The notes: a model not told the origin generated them from the sequence alone. A DNA stretch of 64,000 nt from Neocallimastix lanati (nom. inval.) (GCA_016946835.1 JACVTC010000063.1:590001-654000); one strand, 5' to 3'; shown: positions 1-12,371, counted from the first letter of the stretch. A program made the numbers and translations.

Positions 1-989
1 CTTTTGACAGTTTTATTGGATCTATAGTGTTAAAAATTTCCTTTTTAAGTACTCTTTCATAAGTAGTACACACTGCATATTTGGCTACTGTCATTTTCGT
101 TGCATAATTTTCATTTAAATCAGAGCTTGCTTTATGAATTCCAACTACTTTTAATGAACTATCAATAAGAGGACTTCCTGAAGAAGCTTTATATGTTGAA
201 CATTTATGACAATAATGAATACCATATAAATCTGTAATAGTTCCAGGGCTCTCAGCTAGATATTGCTCTTTATCTTCATTAATTGGATATTGGAATACAT
301 AAATGGGATCATCCTTTACACAATCTTTTTCATTTGGAATAAGGAATTTTGGATGTATTTTTTCAATTAATTCTTCCTTTAATTCAATAAAGGTAATATC
401 AATCAATTCATCAGTAAATTTAAATTTTATATCATTTAAAGATATATTGAATTCTTTTTTACTCTGTTCAAAATAAATTTTTATTTTGATGTAAGAGTTA
501 AATTGTTTTTTACCTAATATATGATTATTTGTCATTAATCCACTTAAAGGAGATTTTTTGCTTCGAATTTTAAATTCAACAAAAAAGCCTGTTCCTAGTA
601 TTGGTTTTTTATTTTCATTAATATATTCTATTTCTATTTTACATACCGATTTATGTTTAATTTTTGTAATTTCGTTAGATGGTGCAATTGGTTTAATATT
701 TTTTTCAGGATCATTTTCATTGTATATATAGTTATTATTAATTCTAAATACAATTTACGATAAATAAAAATAAATATTAATATTTTTATAAATTTTTTTA
801 GAAAAAAAATTATATTCATATTTACTAATACAATACATAATTTTATTATTATTATTGTCTTCATTTTCTTCGTTATCTTCTTTTTCTTTTATTTTTTTTT
901 CGACATCTATGATATAAGGTATAGAAGTTAATATTAATATATTTATTATTTTAAATAATATAATATTAAAAAATAATATAAATATAAAC

Positions 990-991
<2 letters not shown>
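1..991 (-). CDS. Trypsin-like (chymotrypsin-fold) serine protease, C-terminus beyond window edge
   Basis: The minus strand reads as a trypsin-like peptidase domain. In order there is LGTGFFVEF, the catalytic-His region LMTNNH, the catalytic-Asp region DITFIEL and the catalytic-Ser region YKASSGSPLID, followed by VVGIHKASS. This matches the His-Asp-Ser order and the GSP nucleophile motif of the family. The protein continues past base 1. The upstream stretch (991 down to about 838) starts with a hydrophobic signal-peptide-like segment, MFIFILFFNIILF, then an acidic low-complexity linker. An in-frame TAA at 755-757 separates that leader from the protease domain. A GT..AG intron, for example ending at the TTTAG near 748-752, could remove the stop, and a donor GT near 838 would keep phase. 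The splice sites are inferred. If there is no intron, the gene is broken. Protease assignment is confident; the N-terminal model is not. Confidence 0.7.
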
Positions 992-1020
<29 letters not shown>

Positions 1021-1049
1021 TTTTAATATGGTTATATGATTTAAAAAAA

Positions 1050-4000
1050 TTAAATAAATATACTACTTTTTTTTTTTTGATTTTTTTTTGGATCTAATTT
1101 TTTCTTTATTGATTTATACGATTCGCCTTTATTATTTTCAATACGTTTATTAGCACCTTTTTTAATTAATAATTCTTTTATTTTTTTATTATTAAAATAA
1201 CTGGCGATGATTAATGGTGTATTTCCATTAATATCTTTTTCATCAATTTTACTACCTTTTTCAATTAATTTTGAAACAATATTAAAATTATTAGAATAAC
1301 AGGCAATAATTAAAGGTGATTTTCCATATTTATCCTTCTCATTAATATTACCGCCTTTTTCAATTAATTTTGAAACAATATTTTCATTAATAAAATAACA
1401 AGCTGTTATTAGCGGTGATATTTTGTTTTCTCCTTTACAATTTATACTAACTTTTTTTTTAATCAAATATTCAAAGATCTTACTATCTTCATATCGACAT
1501 GATATAATCAAGGGTGTATTTTCATATATATTTTTAGCATCAATGTAATAACCATTATTAATTAATTTTTTTACTCGTTTTAAATCATATTTTTTGCATG
1601 CATCTGTTAAAAGTGTTTCCCCATCTTTTTTTGGTTTTCTTGGATCCGCTCCATAATCAATTAAAATTTTTTCTATTTCCTCGAATTTTAAAGATCTAGA
1701 TCTTTCTAGGGCTTTAAAATCCTTATCAATAAAATTCGCACCTTTATCTAATAAATACATAACAATATCTTTTTCATTATTTTCACAGGCTGTAACTAAA
1801 GGATTATCACCGTTTCTATTTGATTTATTTATATCTGCATCATTATCAATTAAACATTTAACTGCCTTTATATTTCCATTTTTACATGCAAATATTAAAG
1901 GTGTAAAACCTTTAGAGTTTTCTTTATTTATATCAGCACCAAGCTTTGTAAATTTTTTAATGATAATTTCATTTTCAATTTTACAAGCATACATTAATGG
2001 AGTTATCCCTTCATTATTTTCATTATTTATGTCAGCTCCAAATTCTATCAATTTTTCAATTATAGGTGTAAAACCTTTAGAGTTTTCTTTATTTATATCA
2101 GCACCAAGTTTTGTAAATTTTTCAATGATAATTTCATTTTCAATTTCACAGGCATACATTAATGGCGTTATTCCTTTTTTGTTTTCCTTATTAATATCAG
2201 CTTTGAATAATTTAACTAATTTATTAATTATTATTTCATACCCACTTCGACATCCATACATTAATGGTGTTATTCCTTCATTGTTTTCTTCATACAATTT
2301 AGTTCCATTATTAATCAAATGTTTTATTATATCATCATTTTCAATAATACACGAATACATCAATGGTGTTAGTCCACATTTGTTTTCTTTATTATCAACA
2401 TTTGATTCTTTCTCAATTAAATACTCCTTTAAAGGTTCAACTATATTTTTTTCATTTTCTAATTTAATATTATTATTAAAGGCATAATCAATTAAAATTC
2501 GAGTCATTTTTTTTTCACATGAAAACAAAATTTGATAATCTTTTTTTTCAACTTTTTCAAATAATGAAATATTTTTCCTTTGGGCATAATCAATTAAAAG
2601 CTCAACCATTTCAATATTCTTATTTTTACAAGCTAATAAAAATGGATATTCATGAATCTTATTACTAATATTAAGGTTTAGATCTACTTTTTCATCTTTG
2701 GCATATGTAATTAACTCATTTAATATTTCAATATTATTTTTTTTACAAGCTATTAAAAGTGGATATTCATTATTTGTATTAAAATTATTTAAAGTTAAAG
2801 CTTCACTTCTACTCTTAGCATATTCAATCAATTTCTTTACTATTTTAATATTATTATTATCACAAGCTAATAAAAGTGGATCTTCTTGATTTTTATCATT
2901 AAAATTATTTAAGGTTAAAGGTTCTTTTTTGCTTTTCGCATATTCAATTAATTTATTTACTATTTCAACATTGTTATATTTACACGCTATTAATAATGGA
3001 TATCTTCCATCGTTTTTTCTCTCATTAAAACTTAATTTAATATTTTTTTCCTCTGCATAGTTAATTAAGTTTTGTATCATATTACTTTTATCTTTTTTTT
3101 TATAACAAGCTAATAAAAGTGGATAATCATCATGTCTATCTTTTTCATTTAATTCTAATGTAATATTATTTTCTTTTGCATAATTAATTAATTTTTGCAT
3201 CATTACACTTTCATTTTTTTTACAAGCTAATAAAAGAGGATATTCATTATATTTGTTTTTTTCATTTAAATTTAACTCAATACTTCTTTCTTTGGCATAA
3301 TCCATTAATAATTTTGCCATTTCAAGTGAATTTTCTTTACAAGCTAATAAAAGAGGATATTCGTTATATTTGTTTTTTTCATTTAATTTTAACTCAATAC
3401 TACTTTCTTTGGCATAATCCATTAATAATCTTGCCATTTCAAGTGAATTTTCTTTACAAGCTAATAAAAGAGGATATTCATTATTTTTGTTTTTTTCATT
3501 TAATTCTAGTTTAATACTGTTTTCTTTGGCATAATCAATTAATAATATTGCCATTTCAAGTGAATTTTCTTTACAAGCTAATAAAAGAGGATATTCATTA
3601 ACTTTGTTTTTTCCCTTTAATTTTAACTCAATACTACTTTCTTTGGCATAATCCATTAATAATCTTGCCATTTCAAGTGAATTTTCTTTACAAGCTAATA
3701 AAAGAGGGTATTCGTTATATTTGTTTTTTTCATTTAATTTTAACTCAATACTACTTTTTTTGGCATAATCCATTAATAATCTTGCCATTTCAAGTGAATT
3801 TTCTTTACAAGCTAATAAAAGAGGATTTTCGTTATATTTATTTTTTTCATTTAATTCTAGTTTAATACTGTTTTCGTTGGCATAATCAATTAATAATCTT
3901 GCCATTTCAAGTGAATTTTCTTTACAAGCTAATAAAAGAGGATATTCGTTATATTTGTTTTTTTCATTTAATTTTAACTCAATACTACTTTCTTTGGCAT

Positions 4001-5833
4001 AATCCATTAATAATCTTGCCATTTCAAGTGAATTTTCTTTACAAGCTAATAAAAGAGGATATTCGTTATATTTGTTTTTTTCATTTAATTTTAACTCAAT
4101 ACTACTTTCTTTGGCATAATCAATTAATAATCTTGCCATTTCAAGTGAATTTTCTTTACAAGCTAATAAAAGAGGATATTCGTTATATTTGTTTTTTTCA
4201 TTTAATTTTAACTCAATACTACTTTCTTTGGCATAATCAATTAATAATCTTGCCATTTCAAGTGAATTTTCTTTACAAGCTAATAAAAGAGGATTTTCGT
4301 TATATATGTTTTTTTTATTTAATTCTAGTTTAACACTGTTTTCTTTGGCATAATCAATTAATAATTTTGCTATAATAATATCATTATTTTTATAAACAGA
4401 TAATAATGGATAATATCCAATTTTATTTTCATCGTTAATTTCTAATTTTAAATGAATTTTATTGGCATAGTCAATTAATAATTTTACAATTTCCTGATCT
4501 TTTTCTTTAACAGCCAATAATAACGGAAAAAACCCATTATCATTTTTCTCATTAATATTAATTTGAATATTCTTTTTTTCATGTTTTAATAACTTTTCTA
4601 CTTCCTCCTTGCCTTTATAAAAAGCTTCAATTAATGGTAAATTGTTATAAATAGTATTATTTTCATTATATATTCTACCGTTTTTAAAATCAAAATTCAA
4701 CTCACTTTTTAATATACGAGTAATGTCATTATTAATTTTTGAAATATCTTTAATATCTTCTTTATTAAGTTTTAAGTTAATTTCATTCTGTTTAGCGTAT
4801 TTTAATAATAATTTTACAATTTCAACTCTATTATTATTAATGGCTAATAAAATGGGTGAATTTTTTTCCCTATTTTTCCCATTTCCTTCAATTTCCAATT
4901 TCAATTTATTTTTATTAGCATAATCTATCAACAATCGTACAATATCAATATTTCCATTACGAACAGCTAATAAAAGGGGATCATTTTCATATTTGTTATT
5001 TATTAATTCCAAACAAATTTCATTCTTTTCGGCATATTTAATTAACATTTCGGCTATTTCTGTATTATCAGACTTACAAACATCTAATAATAGATAACTG
5101 TCATTATATATTTCATTTAAATTTAATTTAATATTAGAATTATTAGCTTCATCTAAAATTTTTTTAATTTTTTCAATATCTCCTATTTGAACTGCTTCAT
5201 TCAAATATCGAAATAATTCATCTTTATTCCCCTTTGTTATTTCAACAATATCTTTATTCTTATTGAATAATTCCTCAAATTTTTTTGAAATGTCAATACT
5301 GAATTTATTAATATTCAAAAATTGATTAGTTTTTTTGGCATAATCAATTAACAAATTAACTATATCAATATTTTCGTTTTTACAAGCAAATAAAAGTGGA
5401 TACTCTCCATATTTGTCTTTTTTTTTTAAATTTAAAATAATTTTTTTACTATTCGCGTATTCAATTAATAATTTAATCATTTTTATATTATCCTTTCTAC
5501 AAGCTAATAATAGTGGATATTCCTTATTTTGATCGTCATCATTTAACTCTAAAGTGATGTCATTTTCATTTGCATAATTTCTTAACAATTCTGCCATTTC
5601 AAAATTTCTTTTTTTATAAGCTAATAGAAGTGGATATTGTCCAAATTTATTCTTTCCATTTACATTTATTATTTTCTTTTTTTTTCTGGCATAGTCAATT
5701 AATAATTGTGCCATTTGGTAATTATCTTTTTCACAAGCTAATAATAAAGGATAATTTTTAATATTACTATTATTTTCATTAAAATTTAATATTATATCAT
5801 TTTCATCAGCATAATCCATTAAAGATTTAACTA

Positions 5834-5870
<37 letters not shown>

Positions 5871-6629
5871 CATATTATAACAAAATTTACAAGCAAGCAA
5901 AAGTGGATACTCTCCGTATTTATCTTTTTGATTTAATTCTAAATTTATGTGTTTTTTCCTGGCATACTCTAATAATAAATTAACTATATCAAAATTATTC
6001 TGTCTGCATGCTAATAAAAGTGGATATTCTTTAAGGTTGTATTTTTTATTTAATTCATTTAATTTTAATTCAACATTCATTTTTTTAGCATAATCAATTA
6101 ATTTTTTAACCATTTCTTTATTACCTCTTTTACATGCAAATAATAGTGGATATTCTTCAAAGTTATTTTTTTTATTAAATTCCAATGGTTTATCACCACT
6201 GTATTTAATTAATAATTCGACCATTTCAATATTGTTGTTTTTGCACGCTGATAAAAGTGGGTATTCATTAATAACATTTGTAAAGTTTAAATTGAGTGAA
6301 ATTTTATTTTTTTTAGCATATTCAAGTACTATTTTAACTTGGTCAATATAATCATTTTTGCAGCAATTCAACAAATATGAATCAAGTTCCATTTTTTCCT
6401 GACGAAGATATTTTTCTAAATGAGACCTGATTTCATTATGTATATCATTATTACATTTTTCTGAGTATTTTAAAATATTGAATGATTCTGAATCTTTGTT
6501 ATTAACAACATTTAAATAAAGGAGTAGAATATTTTTTGTTTTTACTTCATTTAATTCGTCATTATTTGATATTATCTCTTGAATGCCGTATTTATTTATA
6601 ATTTCATTTAAATTATCATTATTTACCAT
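1050..6629 (-). CDS. Giant ankyrin-repeat protein, 1859 residues
   Basis: A single uninterrupted reading frame of 1859 residues made almost entirely of ankyrin repeats. The N-terminal three quarters use a lengthened unit of about 39 residues with the core YPLLLACKENSLEMARLL, then an IDYAKE-type helix and a Lys/Asn-rich loop. The C-terminal part (roughly residue 1380 onward) switches to the canonical 33-residue form with TPLMYAC and LGADINKEN motifs. A short poly-Asn run coded by AAT repeats lies near residue 255. There is no signal peptide or membrane segment, so a cytosolic or nuclear scaffold is likely; the partner is unknown. The last residues are Lys-rich. A block of near-identical units sits in the middle (see the repeat entry). 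Expanded ankyrin families are typical of anaerobic gut fungi. The fold call is certain; the function is not known. Confidence 0.9.
3200..4335 (-). repeat. Homogenised 117-bp tandem repeats inside the ankyrin gene
   Basis: On the plus strand the phrase CCATTTCAAGTGAATTTTCT recurs every 117 bp about nine times between roughly 3320 and 4270. Each unit codes for one 39-residue ankyrin repeat. Units differ at only a few positions (for example IDYA versus MDYA, KESS versus KENS), while units on either side are much more divergent. This indicates recent unequal exchange or gene conversion within the gene. Confidence 0.9.
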
Positions 6630-7316
6630 TTTAATTAATAAACCATTTTAATTATCATACAATTTGTTATTATTTTATTTTAAAATAATATATTTTAATA
6701 TTTTTATATATATTATTATTGCAATAACAGAGTAAAAATTTTTAATGTATTTGAAAAAAAAGAATATTTAATAAGTTCTGTTTACAAAAAATGAAGACTT
6801 TAATTTTTATAAACAAAAAATTTTATGTGGATGATCAATCAGTAAATTATTGGTCAATTTATTGATCATTCAATATATAGTGTATTGTCATACATTTTGA
6901 AAAATAAGAGCAGTAATATTGTAATACTATCGATATTATTATTTACTATTACATTCTGTTTATGATTTTATTAATTATTATTATTATTAATACATTAATA
7001 GGACATTATTCAAATTGATATTTAATTTAGTTAATTAATAACAAAAAATGTTTAAAACTTGTGATTTAATCTATCCAAATATAGAATTTTTAATTAAGCC
7101 TTTTAATTTTTAATTTTTAATTTTACCATTAACATTTACTAAAAAAAAAAAAAAAAAAAAAATTATGGTAATTTAATTATTTTAATAAAAATATAAATAC
7201 ATTATTAATATTTCAGTTTGTTTATGGAAATTTAAAGAAACTATTTTTATTGAAATAAATATTTATTTATTTATTGATATACCATTTCATTTTTTAAAGT
7301 GTAATTGTATGTTGAT
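6630..7316. other. AT-rich spacer between ankyrin gene and SDR gene
   Basis: Divergent intergenic region between the ankyrin start codon (6629, minus) and the dehydrogenase start (7317, plus). It should hold both promoters. It is A/T homopolymer-rich, including an A run near 7141-7161. No specific regulatory motif or RNA gene was recognised. Confidence 0.5.
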
Positions 7317-8221
7317 ATGACAGAAAAAATAGTAATTATTATTGGTGCTACTTCAGGTTTAGGTTTTGAAACTGCTAAAAAAGTAGCAAAAAATTCGCAA
7401 GATTTTCATTTAATCATACCATGTCATAATTTAAAGAAAAGGTAAGATATTATAAAAATAAAATTATGGAATATAGTAATAACTCTAGTATTGATATATT
7501 ACAAATGAACTTAAATTCCTTGAAAACGGTGAAGCAATTTGTTGAAGAATATAAGAAAAAAATAAACAAGCCTATTTATACTTTAATTTGTAATGCAGGA
7601 ATAAACCGTTTCTCCTCAAAAGAAAAAGAAATTACACCAAATGGTTTTGATATTATTTTTTCTTCAAATCATTTAGATCATTTTCTTTTAACAAAGCTTT
7701 TATTACCATTAATGGACAAAAATGAAAAGATATTAAGTATGAGTAGTGATATACATAATCCTCCAATAAGAGAAGGTGAAAAAGAATTTGAATGGATTGG
7801 TACTGATGCTTTGGCTCATCCAAATAATACTTTTGCTGTAGACAGTAGTAGATATGCCTATTTTAAATTATATAATCTTTATTTTATTTATGAACTTGCC
7901 AGAAAATTAAAAAATGAAAAGAGTGAAATAAAAGTTTATGCTTTTAATCCTGATCTGATGAAAACCCACTTAATTGAAGGACAAAATAATGATTTTTATG
8001 AATATGTTATAATTAATTGGCCTGAAAGATATGGTGATTTAAATGATTCTTCATCCACTTTAGCAGAATTAACTTATTCTGATAATATCATATTAAGTTC
8101 TGGTCATTTTTATGATAGAAGTATTAGACCTTGTTTTACCTCTCCTTTATCTTATAAAAAAGAAAATTCAAAAGAATTATGGGATAAAAGCAAGGAATAT
8201 GTAAAGGCTTTTTTAAATTAA
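7317..8221 (+). CDS. Short-chain dehydrogenase/reductase, with a frame break near 7440
   Basis: The N-terminal piece (ATG at 7317) carries the Rossmann nucleotide-binding motif GATSGLGFETAKKVA. The second piece carries the core CNAGI (NNAG-like) motif and the active-site Y-x3-K as RYAYFK, so this is a classical NAD(P)-dependent short-chain dehydrogenase of the retinol-dehydrogenase/WW-oxidoreductase-like type. The substrate cannot be told. The first frame hits TAA at 7443-7445. Two explanations fit. One is a 35-nt GTAAGA..TATAG intron (7442-7476) that joins the frames correctly. The other is loss of one A in the AAAA run at 7437-7440. The second restores the residues VRYYKNKIMEYS and gives the number of residues usual between the cofactor loop and the DLSSL-like strand in this family. 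So the gene may be a recent pseudogene or carry a sequencing error. Confidence 0.75.
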
Positions 8222-8745
8222 GTTAAATAAAATAAAATAATAAAATTTAATAGTTATATATTTTGTTTTTGTTATTAATTATTTATTTTTTGCAAAAAAA
8301 AAAGCTGTAGATGTATTATTTTAATTATTACAATTATTCAATAAAAAATATTAAAACTAAAGAATGATCAAAGATACACTTTTTATTTTTATATAAAAAA
8401 ATATATAAATATTGTAACGAATACTAAAATATATTTTAAAATTTTTTAATGCGCCATAATTTTAAATTAATTAAATAATATTTGTAATTATCAGCCATAA
8501 TCATTTAATTATTGAATTATAAAAATCAACCCATTATCAATAATATTAAAAAACGAATTATTATGTAAAATTTATTCACATTTTTGATTTAAGTGAAAAT
8601 AAATTCATATATTAATATTATTTATTAACAGGATATATTAGGCAAGTGAAACTTTTTTTTTTTATTATTTTTGCAACATTTTTTTTTAGTAACACTTTAT
8701 TCCTGTATTATAAATAAAAGCTCTTCATTAGTTTCATTTATCAGA
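8222..8745. other. AT-rich spacer, nothing recognised
   Basis: Sequence after the dehydrogenase stop. It is almost only A and T with short homopolymers. No open frame, RNA gene or repeat family was identified. Confidence 0.5.
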
Positions 8746-8850
8746 TAAAATCAGGGTTTGAATAGTTGCCTCATAACCACTACACACTTAATGGTTGAAG
8801 AAAGAAAAGCCTTGAGAGTGTGGCTTGGGATATCCGGTAAGGTAGTTAAA
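8746..8850. other. GC-richer island of unknown nature
   Basis: About 100 bases (TCAGGGTTTGAATAGTTGCC through GGGATATCCGGTAAGGTAG) stand out sharply from the surrounding A/T sequence and end at an A15 run. On the minus strand they read without a stop as a short peptide containing LPDIPSHTLKAFLSSTIKC, ending in TGA. It could be a decayed exon, a short noncoding RNA gene or the end of a dispersed element. No tRNA, 5S or spliceosomal RNA signature was recognised. Confidence 0.3.
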
Positions 8851-9114
8851 AAAAAAAAAAAAAGTTTCATTTACATGTAATTCATAATTTGAAAAGTCTA
8901 GAAAATAATTAATTTCAACTCCATTTGAAAATATTTTATTATTAATAAACTTTAATTAATAATAAATATCCATCCTAAAATTATCTTTTTCTTTTTAATA
9001 TCTTATTAAATAAAATTAAAATTTTTACGATTATTTTAATGTTTATTAATAAATAAAGTTTATTGCAATTATTTAATTTAATTTTAATATAATCAAATAC
9101 AAAATGAAAATTTC

Positions 9115-9330
9115 ATTGGTTAAAAATACTATACTACATATAATATTTTATAAAAAAAGCAAAGTTTTCATTCTTATTTTCATTTTAAGTTTTAGAAATT
9201 TTAAAATATTAATTTAATTGTATTTCTGCTTCTAAAATAATCACATTTGTCTTTTACTCAACTTTTGTTTTTAGGTATGACAAATTATTTTTCAATGTTA
9301 CAATTGATATAGAATGAAACTTTAAATAAT
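9115..9330 (+). pseudogene. Decayed copy of the small secreted-peptide exon
   Basis: This stretch aligns with the sequence around 9870-10085. Both contain TTTTCATTTTAAGTTTTAGA and a shared GGTATGACAAAT block. The start codon and the in-frame leader of the intact copy are lost here. It is a direct duplicate about 750 bp from the intact one. Confidence 0.5.
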
Positions 9331-9984
9331 AATAAATTAAAATAAATATATTAAAGTTATATAGATTATAAGTACAAAAATTATTAAATAGTTAAATAGT
9401 AAAAAAATTTATAAAATTATAAAAATAACTTGTAAATGTAATTGTTTAGAAATGTTAAATACTTTAGTAAAAATTATTGTTTATAAAGATTACTTCAATT
9501 TAGATAACTAATATAAATAGGAATATAAAATATTTATTTAACAAAATGTTACTAATTGTCCAGTAAAATTAGATAATAATAAAAAGAATGTTTAAAGGTT
9601 ACTAATTAGCCTTTAAAATTAGATAAATTTTGTAGAGGTTTACTAATTACCTTAAGAATTAGTATTATAAGTTTTTATAATAAATAATTAATAACGTAAA
9701 AGGTTATAAAATAAATTTATTTCTATTGAATGAATTTAATTATTTTCTTATAAATAATTTTATTTAGTATATTAGATAAAGATGGGAAACATGGTTTATA
9801 CCATCTTTTATCACAACATTTAATAACACAATTTGTCAATGTAATTTTCTTTTTTTCAAAAATAAAATGAATATTCATTGGCTAAAAATACTACATATAT
9901 ATATTATATAATAATTTTAAATAAAAGTTTTTATTCTTATTTTCATTTTAAGTTTTAGAAATTTTTGAATATTAAATTAATAAA

Positions 9985-10119
9985 ATGTTGGCTACCAAAA
10001 TAATCGCATTTGTTTTTTATTTAACTGTTGTTACTTTTGTTTTTGGGTATGACAAATCATTTTTCGACGTTATAAAATCAAATTACACAATTAAAGTAAT
10101 TGAAAATTTTAAAGTGTAA
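9985..10119 (+). CDS. Small secreted peptide or first exon with signal peptide
   Basis: ATG at 9985 opens a 44-codon frame whose first 20 or so residues (MLATKIIAFVFYLTVVTFVF) look like a cleavable signal peptide, followed by GYDKSFFDVIKSNY and a short tail. The stop TAA at 10117 overlaps a consensus splice donor, GTAAGT at 10115-10120, so this may instead be exon 1 of a longer gene. No second exon was found in the A/T-only sequence that follows. The duplicated upstream flank suggests a small gene family or a gene fragment copied locally. The protein is not recognised. Confidence 0.4.
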   Translation: MLATKIIAFVFYLTVVTFVFGYDKSFFDVIKSNYTIKVIENFKV

Positions 10120-10374
10120 GTAATTAAATAGAAATGAATTTAATTTTAATTTCAAAGAATAAAATTATAATATTATAGTATTGTAATATTATTGCTTTAC
10201 ATTATATTCACTTGTTAATATAACAAAAATGAATTATGAAATATATAAATATATTTTTATAATAATTAAAATTGTATTAAAAAAAACTAGGAATAATTAA
10301 ATAAATAAACTCTTTTTAAATTTTATTAATTGTTTAAAAAATAATATTAATATTGATTAATAAAAAATTAGTAA

Positions 10375-11070
10375 TTTGAAGGAATAATATTCTTTTTACA
10401 GTAATTTAATTAATTAAAATTTTATATTTCATACTTTATTTCATATATATTTTTAAATGAAATAAAATATGTAATGTAAAAATTGCATTTATGTAATACA
10501 AATTTAATTTTTTTCTACAATCTTCTACGTTATTTAATTTTTTTTTTTTCTATTAAAAATTTCCATTTTTTTATATATATAATTTTTTATATATATTTTT
10601 TCTATTGAATTTTTCCATATTTATTTTTTTAAATTTCTATATATTTTTTTTTCCATATTATTCTTTTAATAAATTATTTTATAATATAATGTAAATAAAT
10701 ATATATATTTTTCTTTTCTAATATATTTTTTTTTTCTATATTTTAATTATATATAATATTAAAAATTGGGAAGCTAATAATATGAATATATATTAATGAA
10801 ATATAGAGTTTCTTATAAAGAACCATAATTTTTTACATATTTATTTATGATTACATATGTTTGAAAAATTAATATAAATAAACCAAAAAATCCACTGAAG
10901 ATTTTTTATTTTTTTTAAATACATCAATTTTTTATATAACTGAATAAACCTTTAATATAAATAAAATAAATAAAAAGCTATTAAATAAAGTATAAATATA
11001 AAATCATTTAAAACAAAACAAAACAACAAACATTAATTAAATAAAATATAGAAAATAAATATAAAACAAA
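10375..11070 (+). promoter_or_regulatory. Upstream region of first hsp20, duplicated before the third
   Basis: Blocks here recur in the same order at 13975-14579: GTAATTT(A/C)ATTAATTAAAAT near 10401 and 14003, TTCTACAATCTTCTAC at 10513 and 14100, and TATATAACTGAATAAACCTT near 10933 and 14428. The second block has the spacing of a heat-shock element (TTC-2-xAA-2-TTC) with one mismatch in the central GAA. Heat-shock-factor control is therefore plausible for both copies, but the element lies 480-560 bp from the ATG, so this is tentative. Confidence 0.45.
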
Positions 11071-11694
11071 ATGTCTTTGTTCTTTTTAAACGATCCAATT
11101 AAGGAAAGTGAACGTTCAATCTTAAACAACTCAGTTTTAGATGATAATAAAAGTGATGATAGTGATTATTATAATCACTATAACCATCCTTTAGTTTCTG
11201 GTTATCCTTATTTCTTTGGTTATCCTCCATATGCTTATCATCCAAATCAACAAGCTACTAAGCCTTCTGGTAACCCAAAGTCAACTCCAAAATCAAATGT
11301 CAATGCTGCTAAAAGACAATCATCTCAAGCATTCGATAAGGATGTTTATAAGTTAGTTGATTTCCGTCCAAAGAATAATCTTTGTGAAGATGATAAAAAT
11401 TATTATATTCAATTAGATTTACCTGGAATGACTAAAGAAGAGATTCATATGGAATTATCAGAAGATAGTATTTTAATCATTTCAGGAGAAAGAGAAAATA
11501 AATATAAGAAAGTTAATAATATGAAGATTAGTAAAATGGAATGTGAATATGGTAAATTCTCTCGATCATTTAGTATTCCAGAAACAGCGGATCTTAATAA
11601 GATTGAAGCTAAAATGGAGAATGGATCATTACAAGTAATCATTCCAAAAGCTGAGCCACCCAAGAATCAACGTCGTACTATTCAAGTTCAATAA
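11071..11694 (+). CDS. Small heat-shock protein, Hsp20/alpha-crystallin family, copy A
   Basis: 207 residues, no intron. A Tyr/Pro/Asn-rich N-terminal arm (about residues 1-85) is followed by FDKDVYKLVDFRPK, which opens the alpha-crystallin domain. The domain contains DLPGMTKEEIHMEL, the SGERENKYKK loop, the FSRSFSIPE strand and the GSLQVIIPKAEPP motif. The tail RTIQVQ supplies an I-x-V motif of the kind that bridges dimers in Hsp20 oligomers. The family are ATP-independent chaperones that hold unfolding proteins. No targeting signal is seen, so it is probably cytosolic. It is almost identical to the gene at 14580, differing at Tyr/Phe in SGYPYF and Ser/Pro in PKSTPKS. Confidence 0.93.
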   Translation: MSLFFLNDPIKESERSILNNSVLDDNKSDDSDYYNHYNHPLVSGYPYFFGYPPYAYHPNQQATKPSGNPKSTPKSNVNAAKRQSSQAFDKDVYKLVDFRPKNNLCEDDKNYYIQLDLPGMTKEEIHMELSEDSILIISGERENKYKKVNNMKISKMECEYGKFSRSFSIPETADLNKIEAKMENGSLQVIIPKAEPPKNQRRTIQVQ

Positions 11695-12371
11695 ATAAAT
11701 TAAAAAATTAAATAATCATTTATTTAATGAACAATATATTAATGAAATTAAATATTTAAATATACAAATAGAAAATTTAAAAAAAAAAAATTAAAAAATT
11801 TATATATATACCACTATCTATTTATTTCTTAAATTATAATTTTAATTTATCATATTAAATTATTTAATTTTCTATATACATGTAAATAAAAGTCATGATT
11901 TTTGTAAATTTAAAAAAATATATAAAACGAATAAATTATAAAAAATTAAAAAAAAAAAAATAAAAAAAAAAAAAAAATAGATATATGAAAGAAAAAAAAG
12001 AGCATTCATTTTGGGTAATTAGTAAATCTTGTGTTTAAATTATATGAAGTTATATTTTTTTTTTAGTGTTATTAATAATTATAAATTAATTAAAATGTAT
12101 ATATTATTTATTTTTATATTTTTATATTAATTAATTTTATGTTTTTTTTTTTTTTTATTTTTCTTTATATTTTTTATTCTATAAAAATAATATTATAGTA
12201 GTTTTATATATATCTTCAAATCAATATTTTAAGCTTAATAATAATATTATTATTAAATCATTTTATATAGATATTTATCTATTATTATTTAATATTTATA
12301 ATAATTATTAAAATTTATGATTTTTTATAAGCTTTAAACTTTTTAAATTAAAATTATTGTATAGATTAGAA
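11695..12371. other. AT-rich spacer after hsp20 copy A
   Basis: A/T-only sequence with several long A and T runs. No gene, RNA or named repeat recognised. Confidence 0.5.

Noticed and set aside
1960-4923. Plus-strand open frames across the ankyrin gene (for example 1960-2487, 3899-4333)
   Set aside because: They mirror the tandem repeats of the minus-strand gene and show no independent domain.
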